36,685 nt of DNA from Actinomycetota bacterium (GCA_009698805.1 WLPL01000005.1:1-36685), one strand, 5' to 3'; positions 25,640-34,573 are shown, counted from the first letter of the stretch. Translations and numbers: made by a program. Notes: generated by a model not told the origin, from the letters alone.

Positions 25640-26827
25640 ATGAGCAGCCTTCAAAGTTTGTCGAAGCCGTTTGTCCTCGGCTTAGCAGTAGTAGCCACCT
25701 ATGCGATTCTCATTTATTCGGGCCTAAACGGCGCGGGTATGCCGATGGGCGATCTAACGCTCGCTTATCAGAACTGGGCGAATTCCAACCAGGCGCTCGG
25801 TCTTAACGTCGACTGGGTTTACCCGTATGTTTCGCTTTTGCCGATATGGCTAGCGAACACGGTTTCCCCTGGAGCGCTGCTCTGGCCTTGGCTAATCGGC
25901 AGCGGCCTGATCACCCTAGGCATCGCGGTGACGATCGCCTATCGGGCCAAATCAAGAACCGCCTATCTAGCCATGTATTTCTGGCTGGCCTCGCTAATAA
26001 TGCTCGGGCCGGTTTCTATCTCTCGCCTCGACACCGTGAGCGTCGAGCTCGCGATTGTCGCCGTCTATTTGCTCTCGCGGGGAAGCGAAGCTACCGCGGC
26101 AATCTGGTTGAGCGTGGCCACCTGGGTAAAGGTTTGGCCGGTTGCCGCGCTTTCGGCCCTTTTTGTAACCGCCAAGAGGCGCAAAAACATAATCGTCGTG
26201 ATTGTTTGCACCAACCTGGCGATTTTGCTAATCGGGTTTGTCCTGGGTGCAGATGCCAGCATCTTCTCGTTCTTAGCTGGCCAAACCGGTCGCGGAATCC
26301 AGATCGAGGCACCGATTGCCGAGTTCTGGCTGTGGCCACCGATCCAGGGCGATCACCACTTCGGCATCGAATACAACGCAACGATGATGACCTTTGAGGT
26401 TTTCGGCCCGAACACCGAAATTGTCGCCAACCTGATGTCGCTGGTTCAGGTGGGAGCCATCGCCATCACCTTTGGCCTCGGCTACTTAGCAATTCGCAAA
26501 GGTGCCAGGGCTACCGATGTTTTCTTCTGGGTGCTATTCACCGGAATCCTCGACCTGATTGTTTTCAACAAGGTCGGTTCACCCCAGTACCTAACCTGGT
26601 TGGCAGTACCAATCGTCTACGGGCTCTTGGTGGGTGCGAATCGCATCAATTGGGTCGCGGTCGGCGTCCTAGTTTTGAGCGCTCTCACCTGGCTGATATA
26701 TCCGGTGCTTTACAACGGAATCTTGCTCGGCGGATACGGCGAAACCATGGCGCTTACGGTTAGAAACCTTTTGCTGGTAGCAGGCTTGGTTTACGCGAAC
26801 CTAAGACTTCAGAAGCTTGGCAAGTAG
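25640..26827 (+). CDS. GT87-like polyprenyl-phosphate-mannose-type glycosyltransferase
   Basis: A 395-residue multi-pass membrane protein with roughly ten hydrophobic segments. The first external loop holds MGDLTLAYQNWA with an Asp near residue 37, the central part has SVATWVKVWPVAAL, and a later loop has GSPQYLTW; together these resemble GT-C glycosyltransferases of the GT87/DUF2029 family, which in actinobacteria transfer mannose from polyprenyl phosphate to lipoglycans. Assignment is by pattern only. No other glycan genes are nearby. The gene seems leaderless, and its last 27 bases overlap metX tail-to-tail. Confidence 0.7.
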   Translation: MSSLQSLSKPFVLGLAVVATYAILIYSGLNGAGMPMGDLTLAYQNWANSNQALGLNVDWVYPYVSLLPIWLANTVSPGALLWPWLIGSGLITLGIAVTIAYRAKSRTAYLAMYFWLASLIMLGPVSISRLDTVSVELAIVAVYLLSRGSEATAAIWLSVATWVKVWPVAALSALFVTAKRRKNIIVVIVCTNLAILLIGFVLGADASIFSFLAGQTGRGIQIEAPIAEFWLWPPIQGDHHFGIEYNATMMTFEVFGPNTEIVANLMSLVQVGAIAITFGLGYLAIRKGARATDVFFWVLFTGILDLIVFNKVGSPQYLTWLAVPIVYGLLVGANRINWVAVGVLVLSALTWLIYPVLYNGILLGGYGETMALTVRNLLLVAGLVYANLRLQKLGK

Positions 26828-27997
26828 CGGGCCAACGATCTGAGTTTCGATCAAGAAACCGTCGTGGCCGTATTCGCTATCGATTACGTGGAGCTTGCCA
26901 CCGACTAATTCGCCGCCCAAGCTTTCTGCAATGACCTTTTGACCGCTCAGCGGGAACAACCGGTCGCTCGTGATTCCGACAACGAGCGCTTTCTGCTTGA
27001 TTTTGCCGAGTGCCTTTGCAACTCCGCCGCGATCTCGACCGATGTCGTGCGAGCTCATGGCCTCGACGAGAGTGATGTATGAGTTTGCGTCGAATCGGCG
27101 CGTGAACTTATTGCCGTGAAAGTCGAGGTAAGACTCGACCGCGTATTTGCCGCCGCCGCCAACCGGGCTGACGCCAGACTGCCAGGTGCGCTCAAAACGG
27201 TCGTTCAACTCGCTCGGGCTTCGGTAGTTCAAAAGAGCCATTCGGCGCGCTAGGGCCAAACCGCGGTGCGGCCCAAGCCCGGCCTTGGCATCGTAGTAGT
27301 GGCCCTTGTCGAAGGCTGGATCGATCTTGATGGCTTCAATCTGCACAGAGTTCAGGGCAATTTGGTCGGCAGTGCTAACCGGAGGTGCTGCAATGACGGC
27401 GATTCGGCTGGTGCTTTTGGGGTAGAGGTAAGCCCATTCGAGGGTGTGCATTCCACCCATTGAGCCACCGATTACGGCGTGCAATTCGGTGATGCCGATT
27501 ACGTCCGTGAATGCCTTGGCCGCAACTACCTGGTCACGAATGGTCAGGAAAGGAAACTTCGAACCGTATTCGCGCCCGTGCTTGTCTAGCGAACTCGGGC
27601 CGGTCGAACCCTGACAGCCACCGAGCATGTTCGGGGCAATTACGTAAAACTTGTCGGTGTCTATCGAGAGCCCTTGCCCGATTACTCCAACCCACCAGCC
27701 TTCTGTCGGGTGAGCCTTGCTGGCTGCACCGATCGCGTGCGAGTCACCGGTTAGGGCGTGAAAGACGAGGACGGCCGGGTTGGCGGGGTCACCCCAGGTT
27801 TCGTAGGCGATTTTTGCGCCGGAAAGTTCTTTTCCGCTCTCTAAAACAATGGTTGGTAGCGGGGCGAACTGTCTGTCGCCAACCGAGTCGCCGTCGCGCC
27901 AGGCACCGGTCGCGGGTGGGCGACCGACGAGCTGTCGGCTGAGTTCATCGGTGATGAACGCTGACGGGACTGTGTCCTCGGGGGTTTGAAATTCCAA
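26801..27997 (-). CDS. metX: Homoserine O-acetyltransferase
   Basis: A 398-residue alpha/beta-hydrolase-fold acyltransferase that acetylates homoserine in methionine synthesis. The oxyanion/cofactor region NMLGGCQGSTGPSS, the nucleophile elbow VIGGSMGGMHTLEW (Ser), the Asp in TSDRLFP and the His in YGHDGFL make up the usual MetX signatures. The start is TTG 27997, with AAGG seven bases upstream; no ATG or GTG lies nearby in frame, so a rare start seems likely. metY, the usual partner, is not adjacent. It lies 66 bases downstream of the M20 gene and may be cotranscribed. I see no SAM riboswitch in that gap. Confidence 0.94.
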   Translation of the reverse strand: MEFQTPEDTVPSAFITDELSRQLVGRPPATGAWRDGDSVGDRQFAPLPTIVLESGKELSGAKIAYETWGDPANPAVLVFHALTGDSHAIGAASKAHPTEGWWVGVIGQGLSIDTDKFYVIAPNMLGGCQGSTGPSSLDKHGREYGSKFPFLTIRDQVVAAKAFTDVIGITELHAVIGGSMGGMHTLEWAYLYPKSTSRIAVIAAPPVSTADQIALNSVQIEAIKIDPAFDKGHYYDAKAGLGPHRGLALARRMALLNYRSPSELNDRFERTWQSGVSPVGGGGKYAVESYLDFHGNKFTRRFDANSYITLVEAMSSHDIGRDRGGVAKALGKIKQKALVVGITSDRLFPLSGQKVIAESLGGELVGGKLHVIDSEYGHDGFLIETQIVGPLLAKLLKS

Positions 27998-28063
27998 CTG
28001 CTACCTTGGGCCGAAAGTTTTACTGCTGCTCAACTTTGAACGGCGAGTGTGGTTGGTTCAATG

Positions 28064-29281
28064 TTACTGAGCCGAGTGCCAGTCTTCTAGTGCCTCAAAG
28101 GCCAAGCCAGCGAGCAAGGCCGCGCCATCGGGCAGCACGCCCTCGTCGAAGGTGGCGTAGTTCGAGTGGTTTGGGGCGGCGGTCATCCAGTCTTGCTTGT
28201 CTGGGCTCGCACCCAGAAAGATGAAGGCTCCAGGGATTTCGCGCACGATTGAGCCGAAATCTTCGGCGCCAGCAATCGGGTGCGGCCATTCGATCCAACG
28301 GTCGTCACCGAAGGTTGCCTTGACCACTCGGCGAACGCGCTCGGTTGCGGCTTCGTCATTCATTACCACCTCGGTCGGGTGAGCTCCGATGTCGTAGCTG
28401 ACCTCTACGCCAAAAGCCTTAGCTATTCCGTCGAGCAACTCACCGGCGTATTCCTGAACCTTGGCCAAGTTGCCGGGTGAGAAGGTGCGAATGGTTGCAC
28501 CAAACGCGGCAGTCTCTGGAATCACGTTTGTGGTGTGGGTGTCACCGGCGTTGATCCAGCCGACATTCACCACAACAGGGTCGAAGGCGTTGAAGCGCTT
28601 GGTAACCATAGTCTGCAAGGCAGTGATTGCCTCGGTCATGGCGCTGATCGGGTCCTTGGCCATCCAGGGGCTCGAACCGTGACCGCCACGGCCTTTGAAG
28701 GTGACCAGCATGTCGCTCGCAGAGGCCATCAGTGCGCCGGACTTACCGCCGAAAGTGAATGGGGGCTGCCATGACGATGTGACGTGGATGCCGTAAGCGG
28801 CGATCGGCTTCGAACCGGTGATCATGTGGAGGTTTTCTTCGAGCATGATGTCGGCTCCGCCGTGACCTTCCTCGCCAGGCTGGAACCAAATGATGACGTC
28901 CCCCTTGAGTTCGTCTTTGTGGGTGGCGAGGAGGTGCGCTGCGCCAATTCCAATCGCCATGTGCAGGTCGTGACCGCAGGCGTGCATGTAACCATTCGTG
29001 GACGCGAAATCTAGACCGGTTGCTTCGGTCACCGCAAGGGCGTCCATGTCGGCTCTGAGTAGCACGGTTGGGCCAGGTAAGCCGCCTTTGATGTGCAGCA
29101 CGATGCTCGACTGGCGTTCGCTCAGGTGAATCTCGCCGAGACCGTGAATCGAAGCGAGCACTCGCTCACGCGTCTTCGGCAGGTTGATGCCAAACTCGGG
29201 TATCTGGTGGAGGTCTTTGCGGATCTCGGAAAGAACGGATTGGTAGCCGGCTGCTTCATCGGCAAAGTCACGAGTAATCAT
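28064..29281 (-). CDS. M20-family metal-dependent amidohydrolase
   Basis: A 405-residue M20 peptidase/amidohydrolase of the IAA-amino-acid hydrolase, N-acyl-amino-acid deacylase type. Metal-binding motifs: LRADMDALAV near residue 78, MHACGHDLHMAIG near 100, FQPGEEGHGGADIM near 133, and a His in the C-terminal IAGAEDFG-adjacent region. It would remove acyl groups from amino acids or peptides in the cytosol. The ATG at 29281 follows a good GAAGGAG. The neighbouring metX suggests amino-acid metabolism but does not fix a substrate. Confidence 0.9.
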   Translation of the reverse strand: MITRDFADEAAGYQSVLSEIRKDLHQIPEFGINLPKTRERVLASIHGLGEIHLSERQSSIVLHIKGGLPGPTVLLRADMDALAVTEATGLDFASTNGYMHACGHDLHMAIGIGAAHLLATHKDELKGDVIIWFQPGEEGHGGADIMLEENLHMITGSKPIAAYGIHVTSSWQPPFTFGGKSGALMASASDMLVTFKGRGGHGSSPWMAKDPISAMTEAITALQTMVTKRFNAFDPVVVNVGWINAGDTHTTNVIPETAAFGATIRTFSPGNLAKVQEYAGELLDGIAKAFGVEVSYDIGAHPTEVVMNDEAATERVRRVVKATFGDDRWIEWPHPIAGAEDFGSIVREIPGAFIFLGASPDKQDWMTAAPNHSNYATFDEGVLPDGAALLAGLAFEALEDWHSAQ

Positions 29282-29334
29282 GAAAACTCCTTCGTTGGAT
29301 ACGAAAGTCAGCGTATCAAGTTCCCGAAACCTTT

Positions 29335-29340
29335 TACGCT
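29335..29340 (+). promoter_or_regulatory. Candidate -10 for a leaderless ung transcript
   Basis: TACGCT lies six bases before the ung ATG. AGAGGT between them is too close to the ATG for an ordinary ribosome site, so a leaderless message is plausible. Confidence 0.4.
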
Positions 29341-29346
29341 AGAGGT

Positions 29347-30000
29347 ATGTTCTTCGAGCAAATGCACCCAACCTGGCAAGCCGCGATGGCAGAAACGCGC
29401 GAACAGCTGTTGATGCTCGAGATGAGAATCATCGATGGTCGCGAATCCGCCCCAATTCCTCAGCGGGTGATGCGTGTTTTTCAAAACAGCATGGACGACG
29501 CCAAAGTGCTGATCGTGGGTCAAGACCCATACCCCAAGGCCGGTCACGCCATCGGTCTCTCGTTTGCCGTCGAGCAGGGCACAACCCCGCTTCCTCGATC
29601 TCTGCAAAACATGATGACCGAATTGCATGACGATCTCGGTGCAACCGTCAGTAACAGAGGTGATTTGACTCGTTGGGTTGCTCAAGGCGTCATGCTTATG
29701 AACCGTCACCTAACAGTCCCAATCGGAAAAGCCGGCGGACACATGGACATCGGCTGGGATGCCTTTACCGACAAAGCGGTGGCAGCGCTCGCCGCCCGAC
29801 GCGGTAGCAAACTCGTTGCAGTTCTCTGGGGTAAGGAAGCTCAAAGCCTAGAAGTGCTTTTGGGGCAAGCTCAAGTGATCAAGAGCGCTCACCCGAGCCC
29901 GCTTTCAGCTTCCAGAGGATTCTTTGGCTCTAAGCCGTTTTCGAAGGCAAACGCAGCCCTGCGCAGCGTTGGCCAACTACCCGTCGACTGGTCCTGTTAG
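29347..30000 (+). CDS. ung: Uracil-DNA glycosylase
   Basis: A 217-residue family 1 uracil-DNA glycosylase that removes uracil from DNA to start base-excision repair. The catalytic water-activating loop is VGQDPYPKAGHAIGLSF with the Asp and Tyr in place, and the leucine-loop/minor-groove motif is HPSPLSASRGFFGSKPFSKAN. The length is normal. The following GNAT gene begins eight bases after its stop with its own AGGAG, so they probably form an operon with the protease gene. Confidence 0.96.
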   Translation: MFFEQMHPTWQAAMAETREQLLMLEMRIIDGRESAPIPQRVMRVFQNSMDDAKVLIVGQDPYPKAGHAIGLSFAVEQGTTPLPRSLQNMMTELHDDLGATVSNRGDLTRWVAQGVMLMNRHLTVPIGKAGGHMDIGWDAFTDKAVAALAARRGSKLVAVLWGKEAQSLEVLLGQAQVIKSAHPSPLSASRGFFGSKPFSKANAALRSVGQLPVDWSC

Positions 30001-30008
30001 GAGCGAAT

Positions 30009-30578
30009 ATGCCTTTAGATTCCGAATCCCGCTGGCGCATGGTTCGCCGAAATCGTAATAAACCCGAAGAGGTCAACGGCGAGGTTGTGATTCGCGATGC
30101 CGAGGACGCTGATTTGGTTCAGGTGATCGAGATCTACAACTATTACGTTCGAAACTCAGTAGTCACTTTCGATCTTGAACCGCTCACAATTGCCGATTGG
30201 CAAGAGAAGTTCAGTTGGATTAAATCGCTAGAACTTCCCTTCATTGTGGCGATTAGCCCAGGCGGGCAGACTCTCGGTTTTGCCTACGTCGCACCCTGGC
30301 GCCAAAAGGCCGCTTACCGTCGAACGGTCGAGAACAGTATCTATCTGCGACCGGCGGCAACCGGAAAACGGGTTGGAACCAACTTGCTTAGAGTTCTCAT
30401 AGAAAAGTCCAAAGCCGCAGGTGTGAAAGAAATCGTTGCGGTAATTTCAGACAAGGGCGCCGAATCTTCGATTGCCCTGCACGAGTCTTTCGGTTTCAAA
30501 CATCAGGGCCACCTGGGTAAGGTCGGCTTCAAGTTTGGCCGCTGGCTCGGCACCGTTTTAATGCAGAAATCTCTCTGA
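30009..30578 (+). CDS. GNAT N-acetyltransferase, phosphinothricin-acetyltransferase-like
   Basis: A 189-residue GNAT-fold acetyltransferase. It has a basic N-terminal extension of about 28 residues, then the PAT/YncA-like pattern VIRDAEDADL, IYNYYVRNSVVTFDLEPLT, FAYVAPWRQKAAYRRTVENSIYL, the acetyl-CoA pyrophosphate loop TGKRVGTNLL and the C-terminal SIALHESFGFKHQGHLGKVGFKFGRW. Relatives acetylate phosphinothricin, methionine sulfone/sulfoximine or other amino acids; the true substrate is unknown. AGGAG five bases before ATG 30009 supports the start, although an in-frame ATG at 30042 would remove much of the extension. Confidence 0.87.
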   Translation: MPLDSESRWRMVRRNRNKPEEVNGEVVIRDAEDADLVQVIEIYNYYVRNSVVTFDLEPLTIADWQEKFSWIKSLELPFIVAISPGGQTLGFAYVAPWRQKAAYRRTVENSIYLRPAATGKRVGTNLLRVLIEKSKAAGVKEIVAVISDKGAESSIALHESFGFKHQGHLGKVGFKFGRWLGTVLMQKSL

Positions 30579-30583
30579 GGCTA

Positions 30584-32653
30584 ATGAAAAAACTGGGTGT
30601 TGTCACAGCGCTGGCACTTGCGCTCAGCGCACTCGGCCTTGGTCAACAGTCTTTCGCTGCCTCAACGTCAACCTCGGTTTCGGCCTCCACCAAAGACGTT
30701 GTCGGTTTGATGATCAAGTATCGTCCCGGCGTTTCGCCTCTCGCGCCTAACGGCGAAGTTACCGGTGAAAATTTTGCTGGCGCTAGCCTTCGTGGGCTTC
30801 ATGGAATCGGCGGGGGAGTAGAGGCCGTGAGTTTTGAGTCGGCAATGACCCGCGCCGAAGCATCCGTTCTGGCCGCTAACCTCGAGCGTGACTCGCGCGT
30901 CGAGTCAGTTTCGCTAGACCACCAGATCGGCGGCACTGCATACAGTCAGCGCAACTCCGGTAGACAGCAACTGGCCTTGGCTCTGGGTGCAGTAATAAAA
31001 GCGGCAAGTTCCCCGGCAAAGGTCTCAATCACTGATTCTTGGAGGGCCTCTGCCCCAACAGCTCCTCGGGTAAAAATTTCGTGGACACCTCCAAAATCTC
31101 TCTACGGGGCAAAGCTAATCGGTTTTCAAATTTGGACGAGCGTGAACGGCGCAAAATTCACGCTCACTCAAATGGTCAATAAGTCCACAACCAGAAGTAT
31201 CTACGTTTCTGCTGGTTTGAGAGCCGGTTACTCCTCTCGCGCTTTCGTAAAGGCCGTGACCAAAGCGGGGTTAGCCGTAAAAATCGGTTTGCCGTCAAAA
31301 ATAGTTTCGGTGGTGCCAACCTCGGCCCCTGCAGCACCGTCAATCACGGGCTACTTCGAAAACGTGATTTCAAAGCCGAAGTGGTCAGCACTTTCGGCGA
31401 GTCAACGGGGTGGCTTGCCAGTAACCTACACGGCTACGGCAACCGCGAGCTCGTCACCTTCGGTTACTTGCATCACTAACTCGAACACTTGCCAGCTGCC
31501 CGGTTTGGTAGCGGGCATTAACTACGCGATCACTGTAACCGCCGCGAACTCAAGAGGCTCCTCAGTCTCGCCAAGCGTGCTTAGGCCAAGCGACGAGCGC
31601 TTTTACGACCAGTGGTACCTATTTGGTGACTACGGTATTAATGCACCGGCGGCCTGGGCCATGCGCACTCAAAATCCAGCTCCAAACCAAGTCGTGGTGG
31701 CGGTGCTAGACACCGGAATCACCAGCCACTCCGATCTGAACGCCGCCGTGGCTGGAATCTCGGGCTATGACTTCGTTTCTCTGGGCGGAAACGACGGCGA
31801 CGGTTGGGATTCCAACCCAACAGACTCGGGCGATTTCACCAGCGACCCGACTAGCACTTCGAGTTGGCACGGAACCCATGTCACCGGCTTGATCGCCGCC
31901 GCTGCCAACGGTCAGGGGATCGTTGGCGTAGCTCCTGGCGTGAAGATTCAGGCTGTTCGCGTACTCGGCGCAACCGGTGGCAGAGAGTCAGATCTTTACG
32001 CGGCAATAACCTGGGCCTCGGGCGGGATTGTTCCCAACGCACCCATAAACACGACTCCCGCAAAAGTAATCAACATTTCGATGGGAACTACCACCTACAC
32101 CCCTTGCGACCAGATGGTTCAGAGCGCAATAACCGCGGCGCTCGCACGAGGCGTCACGATTGTCACCTCAGCAGGCAACGGCGACGCCCAGGGAAACCCG
32201 ATTGACGCGATGCAGTCTTACCCAGGTGACTGTCATGGCAACATCACGGTCGGCGCAACCGGTGCTGGAGGTGACGCGACCTACTTTTCGAACAACGGTC
32301 TCGGCGTCGACATCTCCGCTCCAGGCGGAGACGACCAGGTGCGGGCTGGCACCTCGAACCAGGCACAGGGAATGATCATCTCAACCCTCAACGCAGGGAC
32401 GCGCGCGCCAGGGGCAGAAAACTTCGCCTACGACGAAGGCACCTCAATGGCCTCACCCCTTGTCGCCGGCGCTGCCGCTCTGCTCTATGAGAAAAGCTCA
32501 ACCATGACTCCCGCTCTGGTCTGGCAATACCTCCAGGCCGGGGTGAAAAAGTTCGCGACCGGAACCCAGTGCGCCCTAACGGCTAAAACCGTGAACCAGA
32601 TGTGCGGAATCGGCATACTCGACGTAGCAAAGACGCTCGCAGCGGTTAAATAA
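30584..32653 (+). CDS. Secreted subtilisin-like (S8) serine protease with internal FN3 domains
   Basis: A 689-residue secreted protease. A signal peptide ends near residue 25 (QQSFA); an I9-like propeptide covers about 38-115; two fibronectin-III-like modules follow (about 145-245 and 250-335); the peptidase S8 domain occupies about 340-689. The triad is Asp376 (VLDTGIT), His429 (WHGTHVTG) and Ser621 (DEGTSMASP), with the oxyanion Asn532 (SAGNGD). All are intact, so it should be active. FN3 modules usually sit after the catalytic domain; here they separate propeptide and enzyme. The ATG is preceded by GAGG overlapping the GNAT stop. A strong terminator follows. Confidence 0.93.
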   Translation: MKKLGVVTALALALSALGLGQQSFAASTSTSVSASTKDVVGLMIKYRPGVSPLAPNGEVTGENFAGASLRGLHGIGGGVEAVSFESAMTRAEASVLAANLERDSRVESVSLDHQIGGTAYSQRNSGRQQLALALGAVIKAASSPAKVSITDSWRASAPTAPRVKISWTPPKSLYGAKLIGFQIWTSVNGAKFTLTQMVNKSTTRSIYVSAGLRAGYSSRAFVKAVTKAGLAVKIGLPSKIVSVVPTSAPAAPSITGYFENVISKPKWSALSASQRGGLPVTYTATATASSSPSVTCITNSNTCQLPGLVAGINYAITVTAANSRGSSVSPSVLRPSDERFYDQWYLFGDYGINAPAAWAMRTQNPAPNQVVVAVLDTGITSHSDLNAAVAGISGYDFVSLGGNDGDGWDSNPTDSGDFTSDPTSTSSWHGTHVTGLIAAAANGQGIVGVAPGVKIQAVRVLGATGGRESDLYAAITWASGGIVPNAPINTTPAKVINISMGTTTYTPCDQMVQSAITAALARGVTIVTSAGNGDAQGNPIDAMQSYPGDCHGNITVGATGAGGDATYFSNNGLGVDISAPGGDDQVRAGTSNQAQGMIISTLNAGTRAPGAENFAYDEGTSMASPLVAGAAALLYEKSSTMTPALVWQYLQAGVKKFATGTQCALTAKTVNQMCGIGILDVAKTLAAVK

Positions 32654-32684
32654 CAATCGGACCCAGTAAAACTGAGTCCGATTG
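32654..32684. terminator. Bidirectional intrinsic terminator
   Basis: CAATCGGACCCAGT and ACTGAGTCCGATTG flank the loop AAA: a 14-pair stem with one mismatch. It starts right at the protease stop codon, with GTTTGCTT following on the plus strand. On the minus strand TTATTT follows the stem, so it can also end the tRNA-Leu transcript. Confidence 0.85.
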
Positions 32685-32691
32685 GTTTGCT

Positions 32692-32777
32692 TGGTGCGGA
32701 AGGTGGGACTTGAACCCACACGCCTATTAAGCGCTAGAACCTAAATCTAGTGCGTCTGCCAATTTCGCCACTCCCGC
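32692..32777 (-). tRNA. tRNA-Leu (anticodon UAG)
   Basis: An 86-base class II tRNA on the minus strand with the CCA end encoded. The acceptor arms GCGGGAG and CTTCCGC pair with one G-U; the D arm includes GGCGAAATTGGCAGAC; the anticodon stem CTAGA/TCTAG encloses the loop TTTAGGT with anticodon TAG; a long variable arm (CGCTTAATAGGCG) and the T loop GGTTCAAGTCC follow. This reads CUN leucine codons. No integrase or repeated tRNA end lies nearby. Confidence 0.97.
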
Positions 32778-32788
32778 GTAGCCCACCT

Positions 32789-32817
32789 ATTCTAGCAACT
32801 CTTACCTGTGCACAAAT
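32789..32817 (-). promoter_or_regulatory. Candidate tRNA-Leu promoter
   Basis: Reading the minus strand, ATTTGT, 17 bases, then TAGAAT, with the mature tRNA starting 11 bases after the -10. An upstream TTGACC (32823-32828) with TAAGAG 18 bases on is a second possibility. The -10 is good and the -35 weak. Confidence 0.5.
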
Positions 32818-32841
32818 CTCGCGGTCAAAGTTTTTTCTGGA

Positions 32842-33936
32842 ATGCTCAACGCAATCATGAACAATCTTTTGGCGACCATCGGGTCTAGAGCGCGCGATGT
32901 GGCCGTAACTTTCGGCCTCTCTGCTCGCGAGGCAGCCGAACAGGCTCTGGACGAGTTGGCCGAAGAGTCGTCGCTACAAAACGAGCCGCAAATGCTTCGG
33001 CAGGCAATCTCGGTCCTGAGCGGTTACGGCCCCCTCGAGCCCTATTTGGCAGATCCCAGCGTTGAAGAACTTTGGATGAATCGGCCTGATGAACTGTTTA
33101 TCCATGTTTCGGGCCGGACCGAGAAAAGGTCTATCGACTTTTCAGCTGAACAACAAGCAATCGTAATCGACCGAATGCTAAGAACCATCGGGCGAAGGAT
33201 TGATCGATTCACTCCCTTTGTCGATGCTCCTCTGCCAGACGGCTCGCGATTGCATGTTGTGATTCCAGACGTAACCAGAGCCAACCTGAGTTTCAATATT
33301 CGCCGCTTCACCAAAGTGCGCTCGAGTTTGCAGACACTCTGTTCGGAAGGCGTTCTCTCGGCCAACCAGTTAGACGAGCTCCAGAAGGCCATGATTTCCG
33401 GTGAAACCGTTCTGATTTCTGGAGCCACGGCAGCCGGTAAAACAACCTTCCTGTGCGCTTTACTCGCTGAATTGCCTGCGGACGAAAGAATCGTCACAGT
33501 CGAGGACACCTTTGAAATACAGCTCGCTAACGAAGATTGGGTCGCAATGCAAACCCGATCGGAATCCATCGAAGGTGCCGGTTCAATCGATTTGCGACGC
33601 TTGATTCGAGAGGCCCTGAGAATGCGTCCAGGGAGATTGGTAGTCGGCGAGGTGAGAGGTGCCGAGGCTATCGAATTGCTCGTGGCGTTGAATTCGGGAA
33701 TCCCGGCTCTTTGCACAGTGCATGCCAACAGCGCCAGGCAGGCAATAACCAAAATGCTTACCCTGCCTCTGCTCTCGGGTGTTTCGGTCCCGTTGGAGTT
33801 TGTTGAGCAGGTCATCGGTTCGAGCGTTGGCTACATCGCGCACTGTGAGCTTGGCGCAGATGGCATAAGGAGACTTCGAGAGTTACTTCGAGTTTCACAG
33901 GGGAGTGAGGGGCTGGTTTTTGAACCAATTTATTAG
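32842..33936 (+). CDS. tadA: Tad pilus assembly / type II-IV secretion ATPase (TadA/CpaF)
   Basis: A 364-residue secretion ATPase of the TadA/CpaF family that powers pilus extension or secretion from the cytoplasmic face. An N-terminal helical part precedes GYGPLEPYLADPSVEELWMNRPDELF; the Walker A motif is SGATAAGKTTFL (usual GATGSGKTT is changed to ATAAG but still fits GxxxxGKT); the Asp box is VTVEDTFEIQ; the Walker B region is RPGRLVVGEVRGAEA; and a His box is CTVHANSARQAI. It overlaps tadB by 32 bases. It starts the cluster directly after the tRNA, without the CpaE-like gene often seen first in actinobacterial Tad loci. ATG 32857 is an alternative start. Confidence 0.92.
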   Translation: MLNAIMNNLLATIGSRARDVAVTFGLSAREAAEQALDELAEESSLQNEPQMLRQAISVLSGYGPLEPYLADPSVEELWMNRPDELFIHVSGRTEKRSIDFSAEQQAIVIDRMLRTIGRRIDRFTPFVDAPLPDGSRLHVVIPDVTRANLSFNIRRFTKVRSSLQTLCSEGVLSANQLDELQKAMISGETVLISGATAAGKTTFLCALLAELPADERIVTVEDTFEIQLANEDWVAMQTRSESIEGAGSIDLRRLIREALRMRPGRLVVGEVRGAEAIELLVALNSGIPALCTVHANSARQAITKMLTLPLLSGVSVPLEFVEQVIGSSVGYIAHCELGADGIRRLRELLRVSQGSEGLVFEPIY

Positions 33937-34573
33937 TCCACAAATCGTTTTGCTTGCCGCGCTTCTCACCGCGCTGGTTTCGGTTGCAGTGGGTGTTCGC
34001 TCAAACAGAAGATCTCTTGGGCTTTTGAAGCAACGGGAGGCTTGGCCCGCATTCGTCGAAAGCGTTATCTCGGGCCTAAGCGCTGGCCTCTCAAGAATCG
34101 AAGCGGTCGCACTTGCAATTCAGGCATCGCCCGCAGTTTTGCAGAGACCTCTTTCGCGCTTTCGCATGAAACTGAATGATTCAAGATTGCGCGATGCCCT
34201 GCCAGCGCTAAAAGACTCGATGGCCGACTCGTTCGTCGATGAATTCGCAGAGCTTCTCAGGTTGAATGAATTGCTTGGCGGGGTTGGTTTGGTTCCGGTT
34301 CTCAAGGAGCACGCTAAGAGATGTCGAACCGCCAACATTGCCAATTCGCAGGTTCGAGTCAAAAGTTCGGCCACCATGTCAATGGCCAGGCTCTCGGTTG
34401 CCGCCCCTTGGATTCTGCTTGCTCTTTTGCTCTCGAGGTCCGAGAGCGAGGCCAGCTTCGCTAGCTCCCAGGGTTTGGGAGTCCTGCTTTTCGGCCTTTT
34501 GGTTTGTTTTCTCGCCTACCGCTTGATCGGTTCACTCGGGCGATCAAAGGCCGAGGTGCGTGTTTATGGCTAG
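33905..34573 (+). CDS. tadB: Tad inner-membrane platform protein, TadB-like (T2SS F family)
   Basis: A 222-residue membrane protein of the type II secretion F/TadB family: a membrane segment at about 10-29, a cytoplasmic helical region (about 40-160) with the typical VISGLSAGLSRIEAVALAIQ pattern, and two C-terminal membrane segments (about 160-178 and 187-206). It would form the platform with TadC on which the ATPase acts. The GTG at 33905 overlaps the tadA 3' end by 32 bases; a TTG at 33920 is an alternative. The 3' end overlaps tadC by eight bases. Confidence 0.85.
   Translation: MRGWFLNQFISPQIVLLAALLTALVSVAVGVRSNRRSLGLLKQREAWPAFVESVISGLSAGLSRIEAVALAIQASPAVLQRPLSRFRMKLNDSRLRDALPALKDSMADSFVDEFAELLRLNELLGGVGLVPVLKEHAKRCRTANIANSQVRVKSSATMSMARLSVAAPWILLALLLSRSESEASFASSQGLGVLLFGLLVCFLAYRLIGSLGRSKAEVRVYG

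Noticed and set aside
27998-28063. SAM or other riboswitch ahead of metX
   Set aside because: The gap is only 66 bases with no multi-helix structure or terminator-like hairpin that I can see.
32692-32777. tRNA-Leu as an attachment site for an integrated element
   Set aside because: No integrase gene, no repeated tRNA 3' end and no change of gene type suggests an island; the Tad cluster looks native.
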